From Butyricicoccus_A sp963620595 (lineage in GTDB: Bacteria; Bacillota; Clostridia; Oscillospirales; Butyricicoccaceae), in NCBI GenBank assembly GCA_963620595.1, contig CAVFAY010000011.1, positions 1-64,000 of the forward strand: 64,000 bases of DNA. The letters are read 5' to 3'. The notes under the pieces are model-generated. The model did no database searches, was not told the DNA's origin, and was given only the letters and a program-made list of their open reading frames with translations. Below, in pieces: positions 1 to 8,247 of this stretch. Each line of letters starts with the position of its first letter. The first letter of the stretch is position 1. A program made the translations under genes and the position numbers.

Positions 1-99
1 GTTCAGTTCACTTAATTCTTATTTTTGTCTAACAATTGGGGGTCACTTCAAACTTCCGGCTTGTTGTTTTTTCGGAGAGAATGGCATAATCCTCTCTTT

Positions 100-897
100 T
101 TACTGCATACTGTCAACAATCTGTTTCATGGTCTGATTGGAAACCTGCCCGCTCAGGGTATACCGAATACCGTGAGCGACGAATATCGCAGATCTTCTGT
201 CCTGAAAGTTTGGATCGCTGGGTGTTGTATCCGAGGTTTCCTTGACGATATTTACGGTGTAGCCTTGGGCACAGGTATAAGTTTCCTCTAATTCATAGTA
301 TCCGAGATAATCTCGTTCAGAGGGAAGAGAATCGCCGCCGCAGCTGATGACGACCTCCAGAGAAACAGGAGAATAGTATTGTTTTCCATGGGAATATCGA
401 TATTCATGAATCTCTTTGTCATATACGAGATCGCTGGTGTCACCTAAGATATAGTTGTCTATGGTGATCCAGTGTTCTGTTTTGTTGTCCGTTTCATCAC
501 AAATACGCATAAAATCAGAATCTTCAGAGAGTGGAGAATCCAGCAGAGAAATTCCAAGCTCCTGCATGAGCTTTCGATACGAACCGGCGTGAAATTCCTC
601 AAATCCGTCAGGATGTTCGACAGGATTGACGTGGACTTGATACATGGGATTGAGTTCGGGCAATTCTTGCTGATTGACGTGTCCGCGATTTAAAATAAAG
701 GCTGTGCTGGCAAAAACGGTTCCGATACAGAGAATACCTGCAAGAAGGAAAGCAAGCAAACGCTTGCGGCGGAAAAGAAGAGAATATGGTTTTTGTGGTT
801 TTGCACGCTGCTGTACGCGGTTGCACAGATCCGGGGTAAAACGTATGGCATCTAACTCATCATTGAGTTGCTTTTGTATGGCATCATGCTTCTTCAT
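100..897 (-). CDS. Membrane-anchored anti-sigma factor-like protein
   Basis: A 265-residue protein with a cytoplasmic N-terminal part of about 45 basic residues, one hydrophobic span at roughly residues 47-68 and an extracytoplasmic domain of about 195 residues. Its start lies inside the last 14 bases of the ECF sigma gene at 884-1390, the usual translational coupling of a sigma factor with its membrane-bound inhibitor. The C-terminal end (GIRYTLSGQVSN, then IVDSM) resembles the DUF4367-type tails found on clostridial anti-sigma proteins. No zinc-binding HxxxCxxC motif is visible, so it is not a classical ZAS protein. The role of holding the sigma factor until an envelope signal arrives is inferred from topology and position; the signal is unknown. 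Confidence 0.7.
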   Translation of the reverse strand: MKKHDAIQKQLNDELDAIRFTPDLCNRVQQRAKPQKPYSLLFRRKRLLAFLLAGILCIGTVFASTAFILNRGHVNQQELPELNPMYQVHVNPVEHPDGFEEFHAGSYRKLMQELGISLLDSPLSEDSDFMRICDETDNKTEHWITIDNYILGDTSDLVYDKEIHEYRYSHGKQYYSPVSLEVVISCGGDSLPSERDYLGYYELEETYTCAQGYTVNIVKETSDTTPSDPNFQDRRSAIFVAHGIRYTLSGQVSNQTMKQIVDSMQ

Positions 898-1390
898 AGT
901 CCACCTCCTGCAAGATTTTTTTCAATTTGACCTTTGCCCGATGGATTCGCTGCGCCGTTGTATTCACGTTTTTGTGGATAATTTCTGCAACTTCTTTCGT
1001 AGATAAATCCTGATAATAATACATCAGAATGAGTTCTCGATCTGCTCTCGGAAGAGAGGCAATTGCACTTGCCAGACTATTCTGCTGCAAAAGAGTATCA
1101 AATGGGTTGACGGATTCTGAAGCGGCTTCTGTCAGAGAAACAGGCGGTGTACGAAACCAGCGCGTGCGCATGATATTTTTGCAGCAATTGATGGCAATGC
1201 GGGTTAACCAAGTCTTCTCTGAGGAAGCATGTGTAAAAGTACCGTAGGATCGCGCAGCTTTGAGAAAGGTTTCCTGTGCGGCATCCTCCGCTAGATGATA
1301 ATCCTTGAGATACAGAAAACACATGCGAAGAATCGAGTCACCGTATTCTTGCATCCATCGGGCGAGAAGTTCGTCCTGCAAGATATTCAC
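884..1390 (-). CDS. ECF-type RNA polymerase sigma factor
   Basis: A 168-residue sigma-70 family protein of extracytoplasmic-function size. Region 2 is recognisable at about residues 10-75 (LKDYHLAEDAAQETFLKA, then TWLTRIAINCCKN). Region 4 follows at about 110-160 (LPRADRELILMYYYQDLS, then EVAEIIHKNVNTTAQRIHRAK), the helix-turn-helix that reads the -35 element. The ribosome site AATAGGAGGTG sits just upstream of the ATG. The downstream overlapping gene encodes a membrane protein that is probably its anti-sigma factor. Target genes cannot be read from this window. The linker between regions 2 and 4 is short, as normal for ECF sigma factors. Confidence 0.9.
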   Translation of the reverse strand: MNILQDELLARWMQEYGDSILRMCFLYLKDYHLAEDAAQETFLKAARSYGTFTHASSEKTWLTRIAINCCKNIMRTRWFRTPPVSLTEAASESVNPFDTLLQQNSLASAIASLPRADRELILMYYYQDLSTKEVAEIIHKNVNTTAQRIHRAKVKLKKILQEVDYEEA

Positions 1391-1471
1391 CTCCTATTCA
1401 CTATGATTTTCTATTAGTTAGACACACGCTAGAAGGCAACTATGACAAGTAAAATCAAAAATAGGCAAAAC

Positions 1472-1500
1472 AAAAAACGCATCCAACCGGATGCGTTTTC
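1472..1500 (-). terminator. Intrinsic terminator of rpsT
   Basis: An 11-bp perfect stem (positions 1474-1484 with 1489-1499, loop of four) lies just after rpsT. In the minus-strand transcript it is followed by a run of T residues. Confidence 0.85.
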
Positions 1501-1526
1501 ATTTCCAATTAAATCAAAGCAAGGGC

Positions 1527-1790
1527 TTACTTGGAAGCGTTCAGCTTGAGGGTCAGAGCGCTCTTCTTGTTAGCAGCCTTGTTCTTGTGAATCAGATTCT
1601 TTGCAGCAGCCTTGTCGAGGGCCTTAACTGCGGTCTTATATGCAGACTCTGCAACAGCCTTATCCTCAGATGCAACTGCAGCGTCAAACTTCTTCAGAAC
1701 GGTCTTCAGCTCGGAACGAGCAGCCTGATTGCGAGCATCCTTTACCTTGGTAACGAGTACGCGCTTCTTGGCAGACTTGATATTCGGCAT
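1527..1790 (-). CDS. rpsT: 30S ribosomal protein S20
   Basis: An 87-residue basic, alanine- and lysine-rich protein beginning MPNIKSAKKRV and ending in the NKAANKKSALTLKLN segment typical of S20, which binds 16S rRNA in the small subunit. The frame is open further upstream, but the start at 1790 is chosen because GGAGTAAGGAGGTGG lies immediately before it and the MPN start is the family norm. It is a single-gene unit with its own terminator, divergent from gpr. The rpsT-gpr-spoIIP neighbourhood is known from Bacillus. Confidence 0.97.
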   Translation of the reverse strand: MPNIKSAKKRVLVTKVKDARNQAARSELKTVLKKFDAAVASEDKAVAESAYKTAVKALDKAAAKNLIHKNKAANKKSALTLKLNASK

Positions 1791-2033
1791 TGGTGTCCAC
1801 CTCCTTACTCCATTTAATCTATTAGTCAGTAATTGAAATTCTATCACGAGATAAACGAAAAATCAAGAGCTAATTGCATTTTTCATAGGAAATTCCCCAA
1901 AAAATACATCAGACACCTTGCGGATTGGATAAATCATACAGAGAAATTCGGGAGCAAAGCGATATTTTCCTTGTTTCTCCGCATAGAATGCGAATATTAT
2001 ACGCACACTGGACGGGGAAGGGAGAGAGAAAAT

Positions 2034-2888
2034 ATGGCAGTACGAACCGACCTTGCCTTGGAGTTGGCAGAGGGACAGCGCGTTTCCCAGCAGACGATAG
2101 AAGGCTTTGACCTGTACACGGTTTCCGTGACAAAAAACGATACGGCATTTGGCAGACCGTCGGGACAATATATGACACTGTCCATGCAGGAGGTGCTGCG
2201 CAGAGAAGCGGATGCCTTTCCGCGCGCCTGCCGCGCCGTGGCACAGATCCTGCGGCAGCTGGCACCGAGCAATCAAGACCCGCGTGCGCCGGTTCTTGTC
2301 ATCGGTCTGGGCAATCGTGCGGTGACGCCGGACGCCGTCGGGCCGCTGTGCTGTCAGAATGTCTTGGCGACACGGCATTTGGTCGAGCGCTCGCCGGAGC
2401 AGTTTCGCGCGTTTCGTCCGGTAGCCGTGCTGGCGCCGGGAGTTCTGGGCACGACTGGCGTGGAAACCGGAGAGATTGTACAGGGAGTCATTGACCGCAT
2501 TCGTCCGGAGCTGGTTCTCGCTGTCGATGCATTGGCGGCGCGGCGGCTCAGTCGTCTGATGTGTACAATTCAAATCACAGATGCCGGCATTGTGCCGGGC
2601 TCCGGCGTCGGAAATGCGCGGACTGCCTTGACACAAGAGTCGCTGGGAGTTCCGGTCATCGCTTTGGGTGTGCCGACAGTGGTGGATGGCGCGACGCTGG
2701 CGGAGGATATTGCCCAGCAGTCTGGTGCACAGTGCGAAGCATTGGAGGACTTAAATACGCCGGTTTTGGTTACAACAAGAGATGTTGACCAGCAGACGGC
2801 GGATGCGGCGCGGGTGATCGGCTACGGCATCAATTTGTTTTTGCATCCTTCGCTGGACATCGAGGACATGGATTTGTTTCTGTCTTAA
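2034..2888 (+). CDS. gpr: Germination protease (GPR endopeptidase)
   Basis: A 284-residue protein of the GPR family, which degrades small acid-soluble DNA-binding proteins when spores germinate. The start MAVRTDLALELAEG contains the RTDLA segment at which family zymogens are processed, so the propeptide is very short compared with Bacillus (family proteins there are about 370 residues). Family motifs seen are VLVIGLGNRAVTPDAVGP, VLAPGVLGTTGVETGE and GSGVGN. The ATG at 2034 is preceded by GGGAGAGAGAA; the open frame to the left is rejected for lack of a site and of family similarity. It is followed by spoIIP, the conserved order in spore formers. In this family expression is known in the forespore; no forespore promoter was identified here. 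Confidence 0.95.
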   Translation: MAVRTDLALELAEGQRVSQQTIEGFDLYTVSVTKNDTAFGRPSGQYMTLSMQEVLRREADAFPRACRAVAQILRQLAPSNQDPRAPVLVIGLGNRAVTPDAVGPLCCQNVLATRHLVERSPEQFRAFRPVAVLAPGVLGTTGVETGEIVQGVIDRIRPELVLAVDALAARRLSRLMCTIQITDAGIVPGSGVGNARTALTQESLGVPVIALGVPTVVDGATLAEDIAQQSGAQCEALEDLNTPVLVTTRDVDQQTADAARVIGYGINLFLHPSLDIEDMDLFLS

Positions 2889-2900
2889 GCGCGGCATATC

Positions 2901-2944
2901 TTCCCGCCGGTACGAATAGAATTTTGTACAGGACACGGCGGGAA
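2901..2944. repeat. 9-bp inverted repeat between gpr and spoIIP
   Basis: TTCCCGCCG at 2901-2909 is matched by its exact reverse complement at 2936-2944, about 15 bases before the spoIIP start. There is no T-run, so it is not a terminator. It could form an RNA stem that affects processing or translation of the downstream genes. Confidence 0.45.
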
Positions 2945-2958
2945 AGGCAGGGAGACAC

Positions 2959-4104
2959 ATGAAACGAAATAAGTCATGGATACCCATGTGGAGCATTCCC
3001 TGTCTCATCATGGCCGGTGGCTTGCTGGCGGCGGATCGGCTTGGCGGCGGGGAAAAGCTGGAGCAGTGGATGCAGAGCCTCGCGGGAAATACAGACTTTG
3101 TACAAGCTGCGCTGTCATCGGAAATCGGTGCGCTGGGCTGGGAATCGGTATCCGAACACATGCCGCAGACCGTGAGTGTGTCGGAAATTGTCGCGGCGCA
3201 GACGTTGCCGGAAAACATGACAGATAGCGAAAGCTGTGATACCGATGCCAGCGAGACATTGGTTTCTGAGAGTCTGTTTGCGCTGCCGGAAAATGTGCAA
3301 AAGGCAGTAGATACCTCGGATGCGCCGACACAGACCGCCGATGGCGCGGCAGTCAAACGACTGACGATTACGGGAGAAAAAGGCGGTTATCCCGGACGGG
3401 ATGGTGTGTATATTTCCAATGATTCCGGTTTATCCTATGATTTGGGAGAGATGCTGGCGTCGCCGCTCAAAATCACGAAACAGGCATCCGCAGACCAACC
3501 GACCGTGATGATTTTGCATACCCATGCGAGCGAAGCCTATGTCGATCAGCACGGTGGCAGATCAGAAGATCCGGCGCACAATGTCGTATACATTGGCGAT
3601 GTGCTGACACAGGTCTTGCAGGAACAGGGCATTGGCGTTGTGCATTGTAGGGAAATCATTGATTCACCGAGCTATAACAAGTCGTATAGCCGTGCAATGG
3701 AAATCATTGAGGCACAGCAAAAACAAACGCCGTCGCTGCAAGTGATTATTGATTTGCATCGGGATTCCATGATTACCGCGTCAGGGATGGAGTATAAAGT
3801 TGTGTCGGAAATTGACGGACAGACCTGCGCGCAGCTCATGTTTGTCATGGGCACCAATGCCGGCGGCAAGACACATCCGCATTGGAAAAGCAATTTAAAT
3901 TTTGCTGTCAACCTGCAAAAACGGATTTTGTCAGACTATCCGACGCTCATGCGTCCGATCAATCTGCGCAAACAGCGGTTTAATGAACAGGCGACGACCG
4001 GCAGCATGATTTTGGAGTGCGGAACGAGTGGAAACACCATAGAGGAAGCGGAGGTTGCCATTCGTGCGTTTGGAAAAAAGCTGGCGGAGGAGCTACAGTC
4101 GTGA
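2959..4104 (+). CDS. spoIIP: Stage II sporulation protein P, peptidoglycan hydrolase
   Basis: A 381-residue protein with an N-terminal hydrophobic anchor (about residues 10-26), a poorly conserved linker to about residue 170, then the SpoIIP amidase/endopeptidase domain. Motifs seen are VMILHTHASEAY, with the zinc-ligand-type histidine, VIIDLHRDS, FVMGTNAGGKTHPHW and SMILECGTSGNTIEEAE. In the family this protein acts with SpoIID and SpoIIM to thin septal peptidoglycan and drive forespore engulfment. It starts 70 bases after gpr and overlaps gerA by four bases (GTGA). That overlap ties a mother-cell engulfment hydrolase to a germination receptor operon, which is less usual than the gpr-spoIIP pairing. 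Confidence 0.95.
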   Translation: MKRNKSWIPMWSIPCLIMAGGLLAADRLGGGEKLEQWMQSLAGNTDFVQAALSSEIGALGWESVSEHMPQTVSVSEIVAAQTLPENMTDSESCDTDASETLVSESLFALPENVQKAVDTSDAPTQTADGAAVKRLTITGEKGGYPGRDGVYISNDSGLSYDLGEMLASPLKITKQASADQPTVMILHTHASEAYVDQHGGRSEDPAHNVVYIGDVLTQVLQEQGIGVVHCREIIDSPSYNKSYSRAMEIIEAQQKQTPSLQVIIDLHRDSMITASGMEYKVVSEIDGQTCAQLMFVMGTNAGGKTHPHWKSNLNFAVNLQKRILSDYPTLMRPINLRKQRFNEQATTGSMILECGTSGNTIEEAEVAIRAFGKKLAEELQS

Positions 4105-5573
4105 GCGGAAAGGAAGTATTTGCATTGAATCTATCCTTTACAACTGATTTAGATGAAAATATTGCGATGATGAAGCAGCTGTTTGTGCATGACAATACGT
4201 TTATCTGTCGTGAGGTGCAGGGCAGGGGACAGCCTGCCCTGCGCATGGCGCTGTTCTTTTTTGACGGCATGGTAAACAGTCAGGCAATCAATGACAGCTT
4301 GGTCAAACCGGTGAGCCTGTGGACGGGGACATCGCTGCCGATGCCGGATGTCATTCGCGAGGTTCTGCACATTGATGACTGTCCGTTCGATCCGGAACCG
4401 GACAAGCTGCTGGCGGCGTTTTTATACGGTGACACGATTGTCCTGGTGGATGGAGACAACAGACCTGCGGTTGTCAACACGAAAGGCTTTGCCAAGCGCG
4501 GGCCGGATGAGCCAGACAACGAAAAGGTGCTGCGCGGCCCGAGAGAGGGCTTTACTGAGGCATTTATGGGCAATTTGGCACTCATTCGCCGCCGTCTGCG
4601 CACGCCCAATCTGTGTTTTGAATTTTCTGCCATCGGCTCTGTGACGCATACCACGGTCAGCGTGTGTTATATTGACGGCATTGCGGATCAGACTGTGCTG
4701 GCAGAGGTCAAAAAACGGTTGCAAAATATTCCGCTGGATTCCGTCTTAGACGCCAATTATCTCAGTGAAATCATTCGGGATGACCGGTTTTCCCCGTTTC
4801 CGACGACAGGATTTACCGAACGACCGGATATTGTCGCAGCAAAGCTGCTGGAGGGACGCATTGCGATTGTCGTAGACGGCACGCCGGTCGTGCTGACCGT
4901 GCCGCATATCTTGCAGGAGACCTTTCAGGCAAACGATGATTACTATATCTCGTTTTTGTATACCAATTTGACGCGCTGGCTGCGCGTGCTGGGCTTTGTG
5001 CTGACACTGACGTTTCCGGCGGTGTATGTTGCGCTGCTCACATGGCAGCAGGAAATGCTGCCGACGCGCCTGTTGTTTTCCATTTCTGCCGCGCGGCAGG
5101 GCGTGCCGTTTACAACATTTACCGAAGCGGTCGGCACGCTGGCGGTGTTTGAAATATTAAAAGAGGCCGGTACGCGCACGCCGGATACGATTGGACAAGC
5201 GCTTTCGATTGTCGGCGGATTGGTGCTCGGACAGGCTGCGGTGGATGCGCGGTTTGTCTCTGCGCCAATGGTCATTATCATTGCGTTTTCCGGTGTCACG
5301 GCACTCATCGTGCCCAAGCTGCGCACAGCAACCCTGCTGTTACGCTTTTTTCTGCTGGTGTGTGCGGCGATTTTGGGACTGTATGGCGTGTTGTTTGGCA
5401 CCTGCCTGATTGTGGCGCATGTGTGCCGCCTGACATCGTTTGGTGTGCCATATCTGACCAATGTGCTGGCGGCAGAAAAACACAGCCAGCGCGATGTGCT
5501 GCTCCGATTCCCGTGGTTTGCGATGAAGCCGACGCATCGATTTCTCGCCGGTTGGCGCGGGGTGCGCCGATGA
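4101..5573 (+). CDS. gerA: Spore germination receptor subunit A (GerA family)
   Basis: A 490-residue GerA/SpoVAF-family protein. The cytoplasmic N-terminal half contains the family segment SFTTDLDENIAMMKQLF, and the C-terminal half (about residues 285-460) has several hydrophobic spans. The GTG at 4101 is chosen because it overlaps the spoIIP stop (GTGA) and follows GGAGGAGC; a longer reading would lie entirely within spoIIP. In the family the A subunit combines with the B permease-like and C lipoprotein subunits in the inner spore membrane to sense nutrients. Gene order here is A, C, B rather than A, B, C. The specific germinant cannot be deduced. Confidence 0.92.
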   Translation: MSGKEVFALNLSFTTDLDENIAMMKQLFVHDNTFICREVQGRGQPALRMALFFFDGMVNSQAINDSLVKPVSLWTGTSLPMPDVIREVLHIDDCPFDPEPDKLLAAFLYGDTIVLVDGDNRPAVVNTKGFAKRGPDEPDNEKVLRGPREGFTEAFMGNLALIRRRLRTPNLCFEFSAIGSVTHTTVSVCYIDGIADQTVLAEVKKRLQNIPLDSVLDANYLSEIIRDDRFSPFPTTGFTERPDIVAAKLLEGRIAIVVDGTPVVLTVPHILQETFQANDDYYISFLYTNLTRWLRVLGFVLTLTFPAVYVALLTWQQEMLPTRLLFSISAARQGVPFTTFTEAVGTLAVFEILKEAGTRTPDTIGQALSIVGGLVLGQAAVDARFVSAPMVIIIAFSGVTALIVPKLRTATLLLRFFLLVCAAILGLYGVLFGTCLIVAHVCRLTSFGVPYLTNVLAAEKHSQRDVLLRFPWFAMKPTHRFLAGWRGVRR

Positions 5574-6547
5574 AACGCGTGGGCGTGGCTTTGCTGCTGT
5601 GCTTTCTGTTGTCCGGATGCAGCTGGAAGGACGCGGGAGATTTGTCTGCCGTGACCGCAGGGGCTGTGTCGAAAAGCGGGCAGCGATATCAGCTGACCGC
5701 AGAGCTTGCAGTGCCAGATGCAGACAGTGCCGTACCGGCGTCCAAACAGGTATCTGGCAGCGCACAGACGATGGAACAGGCGATAGACAACACAGGGACA
5801 GGCTTGGATACTCAATTATATTGGAGCCATGCGCGCGTGCTGTTCTTCGATGATACCGTGCTGGAAACCGGCATTCGCTCCTGCGTGCAGCAGCTGCACG
5901 CGGACAGCGCCGTGCGTCCCTCTGTGCGGCTGTGTGTGGTGCGGGACAAGCGGGCAGACGAGATTTTTTCCTGTGCGTCTATCAGCGGTGAGCCGATCGG
6001 CTTTTCTGTGGGAGACAGTCTGTCTTATGCTGTCCAGCAGTCGCAAATGCCGGATATGCCACTGTATCGCGTGTACAATGCGCTGGAAACACAGGGGATA
6101 GATCCGGTACTTCCAGCGGTTTCCATCCAAGGAGAGCAGGCGCAGCTGGACGGATGTGCGCTGTTTTCCGGCGAGACGTGCACGGGATGGCTGAATCAGG
6201 AACAGACCGCCGTGTTGGCTCTGCTGCTTCACAGCGGAGAACAGGCGGTGCTGTATGATGACGGGGAGCCGATTGCGCTTCGGAAGATGCGCGTGCAGCT
6301 CGCGCAGGGGCGGGATACGTGGGAGATTCGGCTGCGCGCGGAAGCTGCCTGCGACAGGGAAAACCAAATCCAACGCGCGGCGCGGGTCGCGCAGGAGCAG
6401 TGCACACGCGTGATCGAGCGGCTCAAGCAAGCCGATTGTGATGCGCTGGGCATCGGACGACTGAGCGGACAAGCATGGCGCACAGTGCCTGTCAACGTGT
6501 CTGTGACGATGACTGCGGCGCAGAGTACAGAAGGAGGAAATCAATGA
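5570..6547 (+). CDS. gerC: Spore germination receptor lipoprotein subunit C
   Basis: A 325-residue Ger(x)C-family protein. The N-terminus MKRVGVALLLCFLLSGC is a lipoprotein signal with lipobox LSGC, so the mature protein should be tethered by a diacylglyceryl-cysteine. The family segment GTGLDTQLYWSHARVLFFDD is present near residue 80. The start overlaps the gerA stop (ATGA) and the stop overlaps gerB (ATGA), so the three receptor genes are probably translated in a coupled way. It is slightly shorter than the 370-400 residues usual for GerAC proteins. Confidence 0.88.
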   Translation: MKRVGVALLLCFLLSGCSWKDAGDLSAVTAGAVSKSGQRYQLTAELAVPDADSAVPASKQVSGSAQTMEQAIDNTGTGLDTQLYWSHARVLFFDDTVLETGIRSCVQQLHADSAVRPSVRLCVVRDKRADEIFSCASISGEPIGFSVGDSLSYAVQQSQMPDMPLYRVYNALETQGIDPVLPAVSIQGEQAQLDGCALFSGETCTGWLNQEQTAVLALLLHSGEQAVLYDDGEPIALRKMRVQLAQGRDTWEIRLRAEAACDRENQIQRAARVAQEQCTRVIERLKQADCDALGIGRLSGQAWRTVPVNVSVTMTAAQSTEGGNQ

Positions 6548-7596
6548 AACCCATCAGCAGCCGACAGGTGACATGCCTGCTTCTCGTTGTGCTCAGCGGC
6601 TGGTCGCTGACCATGACGGCACAGGACGGGCGAGATGGCTGGATTGCTCTTTTGCTGGCCGGATTGTGCAGCCTGCCGGTTGCCGCGCTGTGCTGTTTGG
6701 CCTGTGAACGGATGCCGCAGGGCGATTGGTTTCAGCTGCCGCGCGCGGCGTTTGGCGCGAAGGGCGGCGCGCTGTATGTGTGGGTGCTGGCGGCGATTTC
6801 TCTGTGGTCACTGTGCATGACAGTGCTCAGCGGCGTCATTTTTCTGCGGACGGTATCCGGCGGGATTTGGCCGGTATGGCTGCTGACGGCGGCGCTGCTT
6901 GTGTGTGCGGCAGCGGCGGCGCATCGGGGCGTGCAGCCGTTGGTTTTGTGGATGCAGCCCATGGTGTGGCTGGTTGTGCTGGCACTGCTCGTCTCGTTGG
7001 TGCTCAGCTGGAAACAGCTGCATGTTTATGAACTGCGTCCGGTTTTGTCGGGAGGTGTGAAGGATTTACCCAAACGCGTGTATTTGCTGCTGTCTGTGCC
7101 GTTTGGCGAGGTCTTTTATGCAGCGGCTGTGCTCGGCGGACAGGGAACACGCATTCGGAATGGTTTGCTGCGGGCTTGTGTGCTGGCGGGGATTTTGCTC
7201 AGTGTGCTGTATCTGCGCAATATTTGCCTGCTCGGGGAGGCGGGCGCGCGCGGGGTGCTGTATCCGTCTTATACAGCAGCAAGTGTGCTGTCGTTTGGCG
7301 AGGCGTTTCAGCGCGGAGAAGTCCTGATTTCCGGCAGTCTGCTCGTGTGCACTGTGGCGCGCGCGGCATTGATTTTATCGTTTTTTGCTGGATGTGCGCA
7401 GGCGGGAAGCACATGCAGAAAATCATGCGCTGTGTGGCTCGGTGTCATATTGACCGGTGCGATTTGCATTTTATGCGCAGGCAGCAATCAAGCATTTGGA
7501 ATGGCACAGCAATGGTATCAGATTTTGTTCCTGCCAGTCGCTGTGCTCGCAGCAGGCGGGCTGTTTCTAAAAGTGCATACTATGAGCGGTTCATAG
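6544..7596 (+). CDS. gerB: Spore germination receptor permease subunit B
   Basis: A 350-residue polytopic membrane protein with about ten hydrophobic segments, starting MKPISSRQVTCLLLVV. It matches the endospore germination permease (GerAB, APC-fold) family in length and N-terminal pattern. The start is the ATG within AGAAGGAGGAAATCAATGA, overlapping the gerC stop. Known GerB subunits form the nutrient-binding part of the receptor. It is the last gene of the run, and no clear terminator follows before the AT-rich cluster. Composition is strongly GC-rich, in contrast to the DNA immediately downstream. Confidence 0.88.
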   Translation: MKPISSRQVTCLLLVVLSGWSLTMTAQDGRDGWIALLLAGLCSLPVAALCCLACERMPQGDWFQLPRAAFGAKGGALYVWVLAAISLWSLCMTVLSGVIFLRTVSGGIWPVWLLTAALLVCAAAAAHRGVQPLVLWMQPMVWLVVLALLVSLVLSWKQLHVYELRPVLSGGVKDLPKRVYLLLSVPFGEVFYAAAVLGGQGTRIRNGLLRACVLAGILLSVLYLRNICLLGEAGARGVLYPSYTAASVLSFGEAFQRGEVLISGSLLVCTVARAALILSFFAGCAQAGSTCRKSCAVWLGVILTGAICILCAGSNQAFGMAQQWYQILFLPVAVLAAGGLFLKVHTMSGS

Positions 7597-7681
7597 CGGG
7601 TAGCAAGATTTTTTTTGGTAAGTTATAAAAAATAAGCAATGTCGACAAAATGATGAGATATACATTGTGTAATATTTATAA

Positions 7682-7710
7682 TTGAATTTGGGGATAGTCT
7701 ATGTTATACT
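7682..7710 (+). promoter_or_regulatory. Sigma-A-type promoter of the secreted-protein cluster
   Basis: TTGAAT at 7682-7687 and TATACT at 7705-7710 are separated by 17 bases, a near-consensus vegetative promoter. It reads toward the short leader ORF at 7760 and the secreted protein gene at 7821. Confidence 0.7.
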
Positions 7711-7759
7711 GCACAAAACAGACAAACACCTTCTCATATAAAGAATGGAGTGGAGTCCA

Positions 7760-7786
7760 ATGAAGCAGACATGGCGTAGACGTTAA
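7760..7786 (+). CDS. Possible 8-residue leader peptide (MKQTWRRR)
   Basis: An ATG preceded at good spacing by GGAGTGGAG opens a frame of eight codons ending in TAA, between the promoter at 7682-7710 and the secreted-protein gene. The three consecutive arginine codons after tryptophan could make it a regulatory leader. Evidence for translation is only the ribosome-site match, so it may be fortuitous. Confidence 0.3.
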   Translation: MKQTWRRR

Positions 7787-7820
7787 TCCACCTTCCGGTT
7801 TCATAGAAAGGAGAATTTCT

Positions 7821-8198
7821 ATGAAATTAAAGAAAAGAATTGGCGCCTTTTTGTTGGCAGGAACAATGATGACTGCGGTCGGTTCACAGGCATTTGCATA
7901 TAGCTGGTCTGGCTATTTGGGATATAACAAATGGACTGCTGTTGCTGGAGTGAAAACGAAGACATCGAAGGGCTATGCGACTGCATCTTGGTCGGGTTCT
8001 GAGGGACAAGCGAAGGGATGCAAGGTTGCAATCTATACATCTGGTGGCGATTTTATTGAAAGTGTTACTCTTACACTTAAGGGTGGAAGCCGGAGTATTA
8101 CTGCTAATGTAGTGAGTGGCAAGAGCTATTCCTTGAAGGGAAAATTGACTAAAGATAGTACACGAGGAATATATAATAGCGGCTCTTGGAATCCGTAA
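7821..8198 (+). CDS. Small secreted protein, bacteriocin-like, unknown function
   Basis: A 125-residue protein with a clear Sec signal peptide (KLKKRIGAFLLAGTMMTAV, cleavage expected after SQAFA). The mature part is about 99 residues, rich in Gly, Ser, Thr and Lys, with alternating patterns that suggest beta strands, a single cysteine, Trp/Tyr-rich ends (YSWSGYLGYNKW at the start and SGSWNP at the end) and no lysine-rich tail. AGAAAGGAG precedes the ATG. It is followed by a strong hairpin and then by membrane and ABC genes, a layout typical of secreted bacteriocins such as the lactococcin 972 group, but no family motif could be confirmed. The function is inferred only from context; it could also be a cell-surface or signalling protein. 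DNA here is AT-richer than the ger operon. Confidence 0.8.
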   Translation: MKLKKRIGAFLLAGTMMTAVGSQAFAYSWSGYLGYNKWTAVAGVKTKTSKGYATASWSGSEGQAKGCKVAIYTSGGDFIESVTLTLKGGSRSITANVVSGKSYSLKGKLTKDSTRGIYNSGSWNP

Positions 8199-8205
8199 AA
8201 TATGA

Positions 8206-8234
8206 AATGCTCGTGCTTGGCACGAGCATTTTTT
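8206..8234 (+). terminator. Intercistronic terminator or attenuator
   Basis: An 11-bp perfect stem (8206-8216 with 8220-8230, loop TTG) followed by six T residues sits between the secreted-protein gene and the first membrane gene. The next ribosome site is only a few bases further and no clear promoter separates them. Partial read-through would give a high ratio of secreted protein to transporter. Confidence 0.85.
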
Positions 8235-8247
8235 AAAAGGTGATAAA

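Noticed and set aside
7821..8198. Assignment of the secreted protein to the lactococcin 972 family
   Set aside because: Genetic context is similar, but the diagnostic sequence pattern of that family could not be seen.
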